Assembly: GCA_023014485.1 (NCBI GenBank)
Contig: JAJOZX010001729.1
Location: 620,001 to 684,000 of the forward strand
Length of the DNA stretch: 64,000 nt
Source: Bathynomus jamesi
Lineage: Eukaryota > Arthropoda > Malacostraca > Isopoda > Cirolanidae
Reading direction: 5' to 3'
Position numbers and translations under genes: made by a program. This document shows, piece by piece, positions 52,461-62,514 of the stretch. Below the pieces are notes generated by a model. That model worked only from the letters and a program-made list of their open reading frames with translations. It had not been told where the DNA came from and made no database searches. How positions within the stretch are numbered: the first letter of the stretch is position 1; every line of letters begins with the position of its first letter.

Positions 52461-53860
52461 GGGTGATCCAGAGAAATGGGACCCAAAAGAAACCCCTGTA
52501 ACTCTTAAAGTATAAGTCCTTTTATAAAATCATACGCATCATTCGAAAGAGGAGAGTTACAAGTTTGTACAGGATTGTATAGGTTTTGACAATACAATAC
52601 AAGACAAGATAAGATACAAAACAAAATAAAAGTGTTAGTTAAAACTAACCCTTCAAGATGACTGCATGGACTGTGGAACAGCTGCGTTTCATAACTGAAC
52701 AATATTATGAGCATGGAAGAAGTGTAGTTTCAGCTCAAAGATCTTTCAAGACAAATTTTCAGATGTCAAAATCACCTAAGAAAGTAATCCGTCGGTGTGT
52801 CAGAAATTTTTCCCTAACTGGCAGCATTGGAAAAAGAAAACCAACTGGAAGAGTGCGCACAGCAAGGATAGACGAGATCATTAACAGAACTCATGAAATT
52901 GTACAGGATAATCCTAACATAAGCATCAGACGTGCTTCTCAGCTGTTAGGAGTTGGATATGGAACAACACACCGTATATTCAAACAAAATTTAATGCTCT
53001 TTCCATATAAAATTCAAACAGTGCAACAACTAAACGATGGAGATTTCGCACGAAGACGACAATTCTGTCAATGGATCCAACAGAAGCTAAATGACACCAC
53101 CAATTTTCTAGCAACTTTGATTATGTCAGACGAAGCCCATTTTCACTTGAATGGAACTGTAAACAAACAAAATTGTCGTTTCTGGGCAACAGAAAATCCA
53201 TTGAATATTACCGAAGTCCCGTTGCATAGTCAGCGTGTAACTGTTTGGTGTGGTCTTACTGCATCTCAGATCATAGGGCCGTACTTTTTCGAGGATTCCA
53301 CCGGAAACACGGTCACTGTAAATGGTGATCGCTACGAAAAAATGTTGACCGATTTCCTTATTCCTAAATTAAGAGATCTTTGTCTAGAAAACCACTGGTT
53401 CCAACAAGACGGAGCTACCTGCCATACCACGAGGAGCTGCATGTCAGTTTTGCGTCAAACGTTTCCAGGCGAGTTAATCTCAAGATTTGGAGACGTTGAA
53501 TGGCCCGCAAGGTCTCCGGATTTTTCTCCCTTAGATTATTATCTCTGGGGATATTTAAAGAGTAGGGTCTACAGAAATAACCCAACGACCTTGCAAGAAT
53601 TGAAGGCCGCCATCACAAATGAGATACAGGCCATACCACCGCACACTCTTGCAAAAGTGATGCAGAACTTACAAGCGAGAACACTGGAATGCTTGGCAAC
53701 TAATGGAGCACATTTGAAAGGAGTCATTTTTAAAAAATAAATATTTCATAATAAACTTGTAACTCTACTCTTTCGAATGATATATAGTTTTTATGAAAGG
53801 AATTAAATATTAAGAATATTTGGCTTTTTTTTATGGGTCCCATTTATCTGGATCACCCAG
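52459..53860 (+). mobile_element. Complete Tc1/mariner element, copy 2
   Basis: Same family as 9518-10917, opposite orientation, 1402 bp. TA flanks it at 52457-52458 and 53861-53862. Ends read AAGGGTGATCC and (complement) CTGGGTGATCC, identical to the ends of copy 1. It carries an intact transposase gene. Confidence 0.93.
52658..53740 (+). CDS. Intact mariner transposase, DD41D type, copy 2
   Basis: 360 aa, single exon, ATG about 200 bp inside the element. The helix-turn-helix half ends with RRASQLLGVGYGTTH. The catalytic Asps are in SDEAHF (residue 158), QQDGATCH (251) and PLDYYLWG (293), with 41 residues between the last two. No lesions. Relative to copy 1 it lacks one Ser codon (KSPKKV versus KSPSKKV) and differs at about seven residues, for example RSC versus RNC after CHTT. 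Either copy could supply transposase for non-autonomous relatives sharing the GGGTGATCC ends. Confidence 0.94.
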   Translation: MTAWTVEQLRFITEQYYEHGRSVVSAQRSFKTNFQMSKSPKKVIRRCVRNFSLTGSIGKRKPTGRVRTARIDEIINRTHEIVQDNPNISIRRASQLLGVGYGTTHRIFKQNLMLFPYKIQTVQQLNDGDFARRRQFCQWIQQKLNDTTNFLATLIMSDEAHFHLNGTVNKQNCRFWATENPLNITEVPLHSQRVTVWCGLTASQIIGPYFFEDSTGNTVTVNGDRYEKMLTDFLIPKLRDLCLENHWFQQDGATCHTTRSCMSVLRQTFPGELISRFGDVEWPARSPDFSPLDYYLWGYLKSRVYRNNPTTLQELKAAITNEIQAIPPHTLAKVMQNLQARTLECLATNGAHLKGVIFKK

Positions 53861-53866
53861 TATATA

Positions 53867-54777
53867 CAGGGCGTCCCCAAAAAATGTATACACACTTTAA
53901 ATAATTATAAAGGCAGTGTTTATTAAAATACATTTCATTTTCAAAATGTAATAGAATCTACAGACATTATTTAATTGTTTTGTCAACGTCTGTTTTCAAA
54001 CTGACGTCCGTTCTGGTCCAGGCACTGCTGATAACGCGAAGCAATGGAATCGCAAACATCACGAAACATTTCGTTTGGTATTTGTGTGCATTCTCGTTCA
54101 ATGGCTGCTCTCAATTCAGCGACTGTTGCAGGTTTTATAGCGTAGACTTTGTCTTTTAAGTATCCCCATAAAAAAAAGTCTAGTGGTGTGAGGTCTGTTG
54201 AACGCGGAGGGTATTCTACGAAACCCCTTCGTCCAATCCACATCCACATCGTGCCAAGTACCACTCGCAATACTCCACTCTTCGGTCCGGATCATCATCA
54301 TCATCTTCATTAATAGCATGGACTAATCTTGGAATGTAACTTTCCATTGACAGCGCTTCAAAATGCGTTGGACAGACGATTCTGAAATTCCTACCTCACG
54401 ACTCGCTTGCCGCACAGATTTTCTTGGACTTTGGTGATACGTTTCCAGTACTCTTTCTTGCTTTGTGGGGCTTGTCGATGTCCGTGGTCTTCCGGAACGC
54501 TTCTTGTGGACATTCTGAACAGTTCCATCGGCTTCAAACTTATCTCTAATTCGAGTGATGGTAAGTCGCGTTGGTGGATCTGTTTGAAACTCCCTCCTAA
54601 ACTGTCTTTGCACTTCAACTGCGTTTTCACACTTCCAGTAGCATTTTAGAATGAATTTCCTTTGTTCAAAGCTTAGTCTGACTGCCATTATTAATTCTAA
54701 TGGGTTTAACTTGGAAAAAAAGAAACATCAATTGAGCTATCAGCTGTTAAAGTGTGTATACATTTTTTTGGGACGCC

Positions 54778-54780
<3 letters not shown>
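53867..54780 (-). mobile_element. Internally deleted mariner, 914 bp
   Basis: Terminal repeats CAGGGCGTCCCAAAAAAATG-like: the left end has an extra C and the right complement reads CAGGGCGTCCC then A-rich. TATATA separates it from copy 2 of the DD41D element and (TA)n follows it. It retains the N-terminal and C-terminal transposase segments with the middle of the catalytic domain deleted, the junction lying near a (CAT)n-like stretch at 54290-54310. Confidence 0.9.
53983..54688 (-). pseudogene. Mariner transposase, catalytic core deleted
   Basis: The N-terminal frame from [20 protein letters not shown] at 54688 covers the DUF4817-type helix-turn-helix and the second HTH ([20 protein letters not shown]), open for 121 codons. 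After the junction near 54300 the C-terminal frame 53983-54270 reads [36 protein letters not shown] and the end. The first two catalytic Asps are missing. Confidence 0.9.

Positions 54781-54871
<91 letters not shown>
54781..54871. repeat. (TA)n tract, 90 bp
   Basis: Long TA run with a few ATAATA phase breaks, between a mariner end and a LINE fragment. Confidence 0.95.
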
Positions 54872-55963
54872 CATGCCTATCAGAACTTTTAGAGGATTAT
54901 AACAATATCCTAGATGCACTTGAAGGCAATGAAAACTATGATGTCATATCCACAGATTTTGGTAAAGCTTTCGAAAAGTGCGATCATGGTATAATAGCAC
55001 ATAAAATGAAACATATGGGAATAACAGGCAAAGTGGGAAAATGGATCTACAACTTCCTCAGAGAACGACTACAGGTCGTCAAAATTCAAGGTGTATCATC
55101 ATCAGAATCAGAAGTACGCAGCTCAGTACCACAAGGTACAGTGCTGGCCCCACTCCTGTTCATTATCATGCTAACAGACATAGACAGTGGAGTTAACAGC
55201 AACAGTATTGTAACATCCTTTGCGGACGATACAAAGATCAGCAGAAAAATCAGCGATGCAAATGAAGTGGAGGCCTTGAGAGAGAGACAAACAAAATATA
55301 CATATGGTCAGAAGACAACAATATGACATTTAACACCGAGAAATTTCAGCTCCTGAGATATGGTAGAAATGAGGAAATTAAACAGACTGCATATTATGCT
55401 CCAGATAGACAGGAAATTCAGAGAAACACGAAAGCGGTCGACTTAGGGGTAATAATGACCGATGATGCCAAACTCGAGACACAAAATCAGATAGCAATAA
55501 ACAAAGCAAAAAGAGTCGCGGGACAGGTACTAAAAACGGTCAAAAGGAGGGACTAATGATTCCCCTGCTGAGAACACTGATCATACCAAAACTTGAATAC
55601 TGCTCAGTTTTGACGTCCCCATATAAAAAGGACAAAATTAATAAACTAGAAGAAACGCAGAGAAATTTCACATCCAAGATTGATGGCTGCAAAGGACTCA
55701 ACTACTGGGAAAGACTACGTAAACTAAATCTGTACTCCCTGGAAAGAAGAAGAGAGAGGTATACCATAATCTACATATGGAAAATGATCGAAAAATTGGT
55801 ACTTAACCTAACCAATTGTCAAGGGCATACAGTTGACCTAACCTGGCCTTCAATGGCAGACATCGGAATAACATTGAAGGCTCGGTTAGTATTTGGAAAC
55901 CTCTATAGTGAAAATTCAAATGTGTTCAAATGTGTATTTGAAGAGTGTTTCTCACTTATTTGA
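54872..55963 (+). pseudogene. LINE reverse transcriptase, 5'-truncated and frameshifted
   Basis: Starts inside the RT: CLSELLEDYNNILDALEGN, DVISTDFGKAFEKCDH (block with the first catalytic Asp), SSVPQGTVLAPLLFIIMLTD, VTSFADDTKISRKI (intact FADD), then MTFNTEKFQLLRYG. A deletion or frameshift near 55320 drops the linker. A new frame gives VDLGVIMTDDAKLE and AKRVAGQVLKTVKRRD, and a third frame from 55556 gives LIIPKLEYCSVLTSPYKKD and LNYWERLRKLNLYSLERRRE. It is the RT thumb and tail of a CR1/jockey-group LINE, a different family from the one at 17.5-22 kb. Confidence 0.9.
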
Positions 55964-56076
55964 ACAGACCTGTGGACGTATGTATGTTTTAGCAGATTTA
56001 GTTAGTTAAATAAAGGTTTCCAATTTTATTGTGATGTTTGTTATTTCTATGAATTCATGACAAAAGTTATTTTAGC
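55964..56076. other. LINE 3' flank
   Basis: Short non-coding sequence with AATAAAGG near 56012, a possible polyadenylation signal of the LINE. No clear poly(A). Confidence 0.4.
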
Positions 56077-56210
56077 CATTTCACGAAATGACCAAGGTGG
56101 AATTTCAGCCATTTCGCGTAATGGCTGAAGATTTTAGTCATTTCGCGAAATGACCAAGTTAAACAGCCATTTCGCGAAATGACTAAAAGTTTCAGCCATT
56201 ACGCGAAATG
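56077..56210. repeat. Array of five CATTTCGCGAAATG palindromes
   Basis: Palindromic 14-mers start at 56077, 56110, 56139, 56168 and 56197, that is 33, 29, 29 and 29 bp apart. Two are exact CATTTCGCGAAATG and three carry one change. Flanking bases extend the symmetry (AGC...GCT or AGT...ACT). Spacers are AT-rich. Confidence 0.9.
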
Positions 56211-56243
56211 GCTGGTTACCCACTTTGACTGTAACATATATAT

Positions 56244-56818
56244 GGGAATTAAAAATAATATGGATGTATTTTGAAATTATTTATTTGAATATTAATTGAA
56301 CTTAATAAATAAAACTTTACTACGTACATAAGTTAGCATGTAAAAATAACAATTCATAGTCATTTTTTGTTAAATGTTCAAAATGTCCACCAATTGCACG
56401 CAAACATGCGGTTTTTCTTGGTACAGTCTCCTGTGTTGTGAATAGGTCGTCGGAACCGCTACTGAATATCCTCCAAGGTCACCATATCTTGCACTCTGGA
56501 CTTATCATCTGTGGAAGTACCTGAGGAACAAAGTGTATGATACTAACCCTCAAGATGTGCAACACTTACAGGAAGCGATTGTTTGTGAAGTACGCAAAAT
56601 CTCAACTAATATGAACACTACCGTGGGCCGATCTGTTTGGAGACGTTGCGCCATGTTTGCGTGCAAATGGTGGACATTTTGAACATTTAACATAAAATGC
56701 CTATTAAATGTTGTTTTTGCACGCTTACTATGTACATAGTAAAGTTTTGTTTATTAAATGCAATTAGTACCCAAAATAAATAACTTCAAAACGTGTCTGT
56801 ATTATTTTGAATCGCTCA
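56244..56818. mobile_element. Fold-back mariner derivative
   Basis: The left arm 56244-56411 and right arm 56651-56818 are inverted and about 80% identical, sharing AAATGTTCAAAATGTCCACC and its complement, and AAAACTTTACTA. The loop encodes the plus-strand end of a transposase (YLRNKVYDTNPQDVQHLQEA, CAMFACKW). The left arm repeats the last codons and 3' untranslated end in reverse. Confidence 0.82.
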
Positions 56819-56823
56819 AAAGT

Positions 56824-57763
56824 CAGGATACATAAGGGAAAATAATCTGTTTCGCGCATTATGTTGGATTATTCATAATAAATGCTCAAACTGAGACCCA
56901 TTAACCTCGATATACTTCCCAATTCTTCTTCTAAATGACATCCTCACACGTCTCAACATAGGGAAAATTTTGAAACATTCAGCCGTTATTCGAGTCTACA
57001 GTTTCTTCAAGGACCGGGAACGATCACTGTAAACGATGGATTTCAAATGATCCCATAAAAAAGAAATCAAAGGGTGTTAGATCTGGTGACCTAGGAGGCC
57101 ATTTAACAGGACCTCGCCGTCCAATCCAGCCCAAATAATTCATTCGGATAATGACGAACTCTGAGTGCGAAGTGTGGTGGAGCGTCGTCCTGTTGAAAGA
57201 AGTCCCCTTCGCTGATTCGGCAAGAGGTTGTCAATGAAAAGTTTAACGACTGTTTGAAGCATCTAAAAGTATGTCTCCCTTGTGCACGGGCCTTCAATGA
57301 AAATAGGCTCTATTAAGGTATCACCTAACATGCCTGCCCATACCATAACACGTGGAGCATTTTAAACATGACTCGTCGGTCCAGTGAGGATTTCCGTCTT
57401 AACTGTAGCGAGCGTTATGGCGGTCAATGTGTCCACTAAGATAAAACATTGCCTCAATAGACATGATATTATAACGGGTAATGTTATGTTGTCTTGGCCA
57501 ACCAGTATGTGGTCGTTTAAGAACACTCCTGGTGGATTTGAATCGTGCAATCACTTTTCTAACAGTTGAGAAATCAGTGTTTTTTCTCCTTTGCCTTTGC
57601 TGATTAAATCCGTCTGCGACTCTTCGGTACATACTTCCTTCTCTTGCGTACATCAAGACCAACTTCACTCGTTCATCTTTCGTTAATTTCTTATCCATGT
57701 GTCACCTAGAGCAGGGAAAACAAACGGTATTAATATAAATCAATTTCCCGTATGTGTCCATGT
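56824..57763 (-). mobile_element. Degenerate mariner
   Basis: Ends CAGGATACATAAGGGAAA and (complement) CATGGACACATACGGGAAA are diverged inverted repeats. It begins within about 6 bp of the preceding fold-back. It encloses one broken transposase on the minus strand. Confidence 0.75.
57030..57698 (-). pseudogene. Mariner transposase, broken
   Basis: Starts MDKKLTKDERVKLVLMYARE at 57698, an N-terminal HTH, then FSTVRKVIARFKSTRSV and GWPRQHNIT. The next catalytic-type block is MFYLSGHIDRHNARYS. Downstream, FFQQDDAPPHFALRVRHYPN is the second-Asp block, followed by LGLDW-like residues and a stop near 57103. The WPPRSPDLTPF-FF block continues in another frame near 57060. Several parts of the core are missing. 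Confidence 0.82.
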
Positions 57764-57994
57764 TTTGCAAACGGGTTTAAGCATTGTTCCACCAACTTTT
57801 CATTGAACTTACGCCTTACGTACCGCCTTTTATGAGTACCAAATCTATACTATAAAAAGGGAGTTCTGTCCGTCCGACACCATGTGTTTACTATTGAGCG
57901 ATTCTGAACATAGAAATAAAATAATGTGCTTTGCTTTGTTTCAACTTTTTACTCTAGCGCCCAATTAGCCCCCAATTACTGAGGTTCAATTATT
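57764..57994. other. No gene seen
   Basis: Contains TACTATAAAAAGGGAGTTCT near 57847, a TATA-like word, with no coding sequence following it. Confidence 0.4.
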
Positions 57995-58123
57995 CGGTCA
58001 ATAAAACTATAGAAAAGAACGCAGCAATGAAAATCTTAAACTTCACATCCGAACCCATTGTATCAAGATTTGTGAAGCTTAAGATTTTCATGGATGCGTT
58101 CTTTTCTATAGTTTTAGTGACCG
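57995..58123. repeat. 53-bp-arm hairpin (fold-back MITE)
   Basis: The left arm 57995-58047 (CGGTCAATAAAACTATAGAA, ending CTTCACA) and right arm 58071-58123 are complementary with a few mismatches. The loop is 23 nt. Non-coding. Confidence 0.88.
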
Positions 58124-58242
58124 AAAACTATTGACTCCCAGCACCGCAGGTCTGCTAAATGGGCCCATTGGTTCACTTTTGCTCGTGATTCTATTTTGTT
58201 TCATCGGTAAAAAGTACTTTTCTCCACTCATCACTGATAAAA

Positions 58243-58580
58243 TCTGGAGCAAGTGTAGTTTACGTCCCCCTGACGCAAAAGGGAACACAAACTACACTAA
58301 GATCTTTAGGAGACATTTTTGAAATGAATCCATCAAATAAAACGTTAAAACTAACGAAAATATTACGACTTAACCTAACCAATTGTCAATATATATAGCC
58401 TTTGGTTAGCTTCCGTCCGAATTGTTCATTCTGACGAAGGTCAAGCTTTTCACTCCAACTTAGACCTACAGTTTAACGTGGAATCCGAACCACGCCCCAC
58501 CACGCGCCGGCTGCCGTCACCGTCTCGAACCCGGGGCCGATGGATTCGTAGTCAGTGACGTTAACCACACCACCACCGAG

Positions 58581-58620
<40 letters not shown>

Positions 58621-58745
58621 GATTGGTTAGGTTAAGTCGTAATATTTGTTTTAACGTTTTATTTGATTAGGTATACGCGGACAAAGTTGGGGAACGCAAA
58701 CTACACTAGGCACCTCAGGGGGACGTAAACTACACTTGCTCCTAA
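58243..58745. repeat. Large inverted repeat around a tRNA-SINE and (TA)n
   Basis: GGAGCAAGTGTAGTTTACGT at 58245 and its complement near 58740 bound arms of about 150 and 125 bp. The arms share AAATAAAACGTTAAAAC and TACGACTTAACCTAACCAAT. Between them are SINE C copy 2 (58398-58583) and (TA)n (58585-58617). Part of the arm also occurs at 59868-59925 and 55803-55840, so it belongs to a dispersed family. Confidence 0.82.
58398..58583 (-). repeat. tRNA-derived SINE C, copy 2
   Basis: Minus strand GGTGGTGGTGTGGTTAACG (box A region) and GGTTCGAGACGG-like box B. The tail words GAATTGTTCATTCTGACGAA and AGTTTAACGTGGAA match the copy at 31186-31465. Confidence 0.65.
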
Positions 58746-58759
58746 ACTCTTTATAAGTA

Positions 58760-59337
58760 AGGGTGATCCAAAGAAATGGGACCCAAAAGAAACCCCTGTA
58801 ACTCTTAAAGTATAAGTCCTTTTATAAAATCATACGCATCATTTGAAAGAGGATAGTTACAAGTTTGTACAGGATTGTATAGGTTTTGACAATACAAGAC
58901 AAGATAAGATACAAAACAAAATAAAAGTGTTAGTTAAAACTAACCCTTCAAGATGACTGCATGGACTGTGGAACAGCTGCGTTTCATAACTGAGCATGGA
59001 AGAAGTGTAGTTTCAGCTCTTAGAAGGTGATTTTGACATCTGAAAATTTGTCTTGAAAGATCTTTGAGCTGAAACTACACTTCTTCCATGCTCATAATAT
59101 TGCTCAGTTATGAAACGCAGCTGTTCCACAGTCCATGCAGTCATCTTGAAGGGTTAATTTTAACTAACACTTTTATTTTGTTTTGTATCTTATCTTGTCT
59201 TGTATTGTCAAAACCTATACAATCCTGTACAAACTTGTAACTATCCTCTTTCGAATGATGCGTATGATTTTATAAAAGGACTTATACTTTAAGAGTTACA
59301 GGGGTTTCTTTTGGGTCCCATTTCTCTGGATCACCCT
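58760..59337. mobile_element. Fold-back made from the 5' end of the intact mariner family
   Basis: Both arms begin AGGGTGATCC and run through the same 5' end region, start codon and first codons of the DD41D transposase on opposite strands (left arm 58760-59019, right arm 59066-59337, 46-nt loop). The left arm lost 12 bp (the codons after ITE). The right arm and loop keep the ACCTTCTAAG form found in copy 1 at 9518 and not copy 2. TA flanks the left end and TTTA the right. Arms match the active copies at more than 95% by eye. It has no full gene but complete termini. Confidence 0.93.
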
Positions 59338-59959
59338 TTACTTCCTCGTCCAAAGCAGTCTCATTTTTGTTTTCCTCCCGAGAAAAGGTTTCTTCATTGA
59401 AATTCTTCCACTTAAATCCCTGCTACGGATAACCTCCTCCTGACGGTAGTTTTACTGATGGGGACTGACATAGGCGTATGGACTTTACTGGGGGGGGGAG
59501 GGGGCGGAAAACATTTGCCCTGAAAATTTTCAAGGTACCCTGATTTCCGCATAAGCACTTGTAGCATAAAATACCACAAAGGTAACATATATTAAACATA
59601 TAGATAGTAAACATATATTAAAGCCTTTTGGTGAATATTGGATTTTACTCCCAGTCTGGTTTTATAATGAAAGCAAACTTTTCTGGTCAATTTTGAGGTG
59701 CTTTGCACGAATCTACCATTGGTTTCCTGTGCAAATGCGTAGTTTTTGAGATATCGTATAAACATATAGGATATGTTCATGTTACGAGATCTCGTAAACG
59801 ACGCATTACCACAGGAAACGTGCAAAACACCTCAAAATTAACCAGAAAAGTTTGCTCTCGTCATTTTCGTTTAAACTAACGAAAATATCACGACTTAACC
59901 TAACCAATCAACAAGGGTGTACAGTTGACCTAGCCGGGCATTCAATTAACCTAACAGGT
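59338..59959. other. No supported gene; G-rich patch and weak Tc1-like block
   Basis: On the minus strand near 59420-59460 the words ISKTTVRRRLSVAGI resemble the second HTH of Tc1 transposases, but the match is only 15 residues. A G9 run with GGAGGGGGCGG lies at 59490-59508. TAACCTAACCAAT-family sequence occurs at 59868-59925. Confidence 0.4.
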
Positions 59960-59975
59960 TAATATTGGTTATTTC

Positions 59976-60147
59976 ACCTAAATATCTCCTGATCTTTTCG
60001 TATTAGGCACTCACTGTCACATTTCGGGCAAGTTAAGGATGAGAGAATAACGCCGTGATTGATAAAAACATCCAATGCTTTGTCTTCATCTAGGCCTGCA
60101 TGGCGAATCAGGTCCTCAAAGTCGAAATCACACGAACGGCACGTCAT
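59976..60147 (-). pseudogene. Merlin/ISXO2 transposase N-terminal exon
   Basis: From ATG at 60147 the minus strand reads MTCRSCDFDFEDLIRHAGLD, EDKALDVFINHGVILSSLTC, then PKCDSECLIRKDQEIFR. The pattern of two Cys pairs and xxFLxxxGVLxxxxxCPKC is that of the zinc-binding N-terminus of ISXO2-like transposases. A GT donor (AG|GTGAAA) follows at about 59977, the same position type as the intron in the 2995-4236 Merlin, but no catalytic exon is found downstream. A solitary exon, or a domesticated host exon whose partner lies beyond recognition. Confidence 0.6.
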
Positions 60148-60274
60148 AATTCTATCGCAAACACCACCAAACTGAATCCAATTAGAATGAAAAAAATAGC
60201 CAGAACTTGAAACAGTAGCCAGAAATAAGAAAAAAAAAGTGATAAATTGACCAAAATAGTGTATATATTCATAT

Positions 60275-60505
60275 CATAAACGCCAAAAAATACTCACATG
60301 TCACATTTAATGGCAAGTCATCCAAAAACAAGCTTTTTCCGAACGGGGTTCCTCAAGGTTCTGTTCTCTCACCAACACTCTTCAACTTATACATGCATGA
60401 CATTCCAACACCCATAGATAACAAGCTTACCTTATCATCATATGCAGATGACATCACTTTGACATCCACCCACAACAACATCGACACCGCTACAAATATT
60501 TTGTG
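60275..60505 (+). pseudogene. LINE reverse transcriptase fragment (third family)
   Basis: Reads HVTFNGKSSKNKLFPNGVPQ and GSVLSPTLFNLYMHDIPTP, then NKLTLSSYADDITLTSTH. These are the GVPQGSVLSPTLF and YADD catalytic blocks of a jockey/I-group RT, with about 70 codons surviving. No termini visible. Confidence 0.85.
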
Positions 60506-62229
60506 ATGTATATACGATCGGTTCATGAATAAATTATAAGTGCGATCTTACGCTATTACGATCGGAGATTAGTTTCTACGCATAATTAAAGCTAAATGTA
60601 GGGTATACAAAAACAAAATGTTAAGAAAACGAAAATTTATTTAATACAATACACACGTATAAAAACATTGGTATTATTAATTAAATTTACCTCATTTCAT
60701 ACAAATGGATATAATTATATAGGTACCTACGGCCTAGTAAGCTTCCTACCGGTTGTAATATCACGATAGGCAATCGATACTCGCAATGTATTTCTCAATG
60801 AACATCACACGAGCGTCAGTCACGTCTATTGCGCCAATGCGTTGCTTACGTAGGATAACCAATATATACCACCACCAATATAACCACACTGGTTACCATC
60901 AATACACTAATAAACTAATAAATATGATAGTCATAGTACCGGGATATATTTATTACATATGACAGATAACTGCAGGCCTAATTATATGTCTAGAGTTCGT
61001 GAGGGCTACTCTGACAACCACAAGGGGCAGAACAGAATGCTCTCTTAATTTTTACTCTTGTGCTAAAAGATACAATGAGAATTTGTACAAATATCACCAA
61101 ATGATTAAATAATCTAAGATTTATAACTTATCCCATTTCCTGTTTCTATTATAAAATGTGTCTTATGCCTAGTTTATCTAAGCCCGAAAACATTTTATAC
61201 AATTGAATCACATCACCCCTTAAACACCTTTTCTTTTTTTTAAAAAACACTAGAGAGCACTACCTCCACTTACATATTACATCTGAACTGTCACTGTTTG
61301 AGATCAGTGAATACAATGGACCAATGGTTATGTAATGTATTTATTTTAAATGAAAGCTTGTGAAAAACTTACTCCCCAGAAGTTACAGTCAGAAATCCGT
61401 GAGTCTTTTCTGATTTTTGTTCTGGCCTATGCCATTTGTTGAAACTGTCTTCAAAACAAAATAATCGACTCGATTAAGGTATGGGCTATTACGTGGCCAG
61501 TATTCTGGTCATAAAAATTTAATTTTAATTGTATAAAAGTATTAGAACTCTCGTAGATATTGTGAAAGTCTATGAGCGTAAATACACCCGCAAGTTCTGG
61601 GAAGTGGGTTTCGAGTCGATAAGCCTTTCATTTAATCACTATTTCCACTAAAACTGTAGTCGTAACTTCAAAAATAAATCCATCTTTTTAAAGCCTAAAA
61701 TATGGTCTATTTAATGTTTTTTACCGCGTTTAAATATCGTACTGAATCACGAGTAATTTGCTTGCAAAAAAGTGCTGATTTTATTAGCCTACCACGTAGG
61801 CCAATATGTAAAAATTACGAGTCCATTAACGAAATTGCAGTAAAACAGAATTTTAAGCTAAATTTCGGAACATGAAGTTAAGTTATTTATTATGATGAAA
61901 TAGGTAATCTTTCTTTGTGGCTTAATTTGACAGAAATGCCCAGTATTGCATTGCGATGAGAAACTTCCTCAGTGTCATATGATCTTCATAAAGTATTAGA
62001 TTTTATGCTTGGAAAATTGTGAATGTTCTTCCCTTTTCTCAGCTTCTGTGAGTAAATCAAAATAATTATAGCCTAAATAACATAATACGCAATTCTTTTT
62101 ATAAGTAATAGTGCCTCTTACATTTTTTTTTTGCAAATAAAGCGCGAAATTATTAATTTTATTAAATACTGCGCATTACTGGGTGAAAGAAGCGTGGGAA
62201 AAGAGTGAAGTGAAAGTTCTGGTGGTCAA
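60506..62229. other. No gene seen
   Basis: About 1.7 kb of AT-rich sequence without recognised coding homology, terminal repeats or RNA genes. Confidence 0.5.
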
Positions 62230-62480
62230 ATAGTCTTTTTGCAACAGCAGTGTCGGTTTCAAAAGAAAATTGTTCTCTCTTAACACTTCAAAGGGAGCTG
62301 TGCAACGAGCTCTGAAGAGGTATCATAATACAGGCAGCCATATTCCATCTCTGGGAGCAGCAGCAAGAGAGTAACCACGACAGAAAAAGACATGCATCTG
62401 TCTTACATCCTTAAGGGATAGACTCCAAATCCAGATCCTCTGTTCGGATTGTGCATGAGATAATTTCAAACAGGTCAGTC
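62230..62480 (+). pseudogene. Tc1-like transposase N-terminal fragment
   Basis: Plus-strand NTSKGAVQRALKRYHNTGSH is the first HTH of Tc1-type transposases (VSxxAVxxxLKRYxxTGSH), followed by CICLTSLRDR and a stop-broken VRIVHEIISNRS-like block. The remainder is lost at a (G)17 run (62498-62514). Confidence 0.75.
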
Positions 62481-62497
62481 CCCACAGGGTATGAGGC

Positions 62498-62514
62498 GGG
62501 GGGGGGGGGGGGGG
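62498..62514. repeat. Poly(G) tract
   Basis: Seventeen consecutive G, followed shortly by GACCCCCC. Unusual in this AT-rich window and prone to assembly error. Confidence 0.9.

Noticed and set aside
57840..57880. Helitron 5' end (TATAAAAAGGGAG followed by TCTGTCCGTCC)
   Set aside because: The word vaguely resembles some Helitron-like starts, but no Rep/helicase, no 3' hairpin-CTRR end and no second copy were found.
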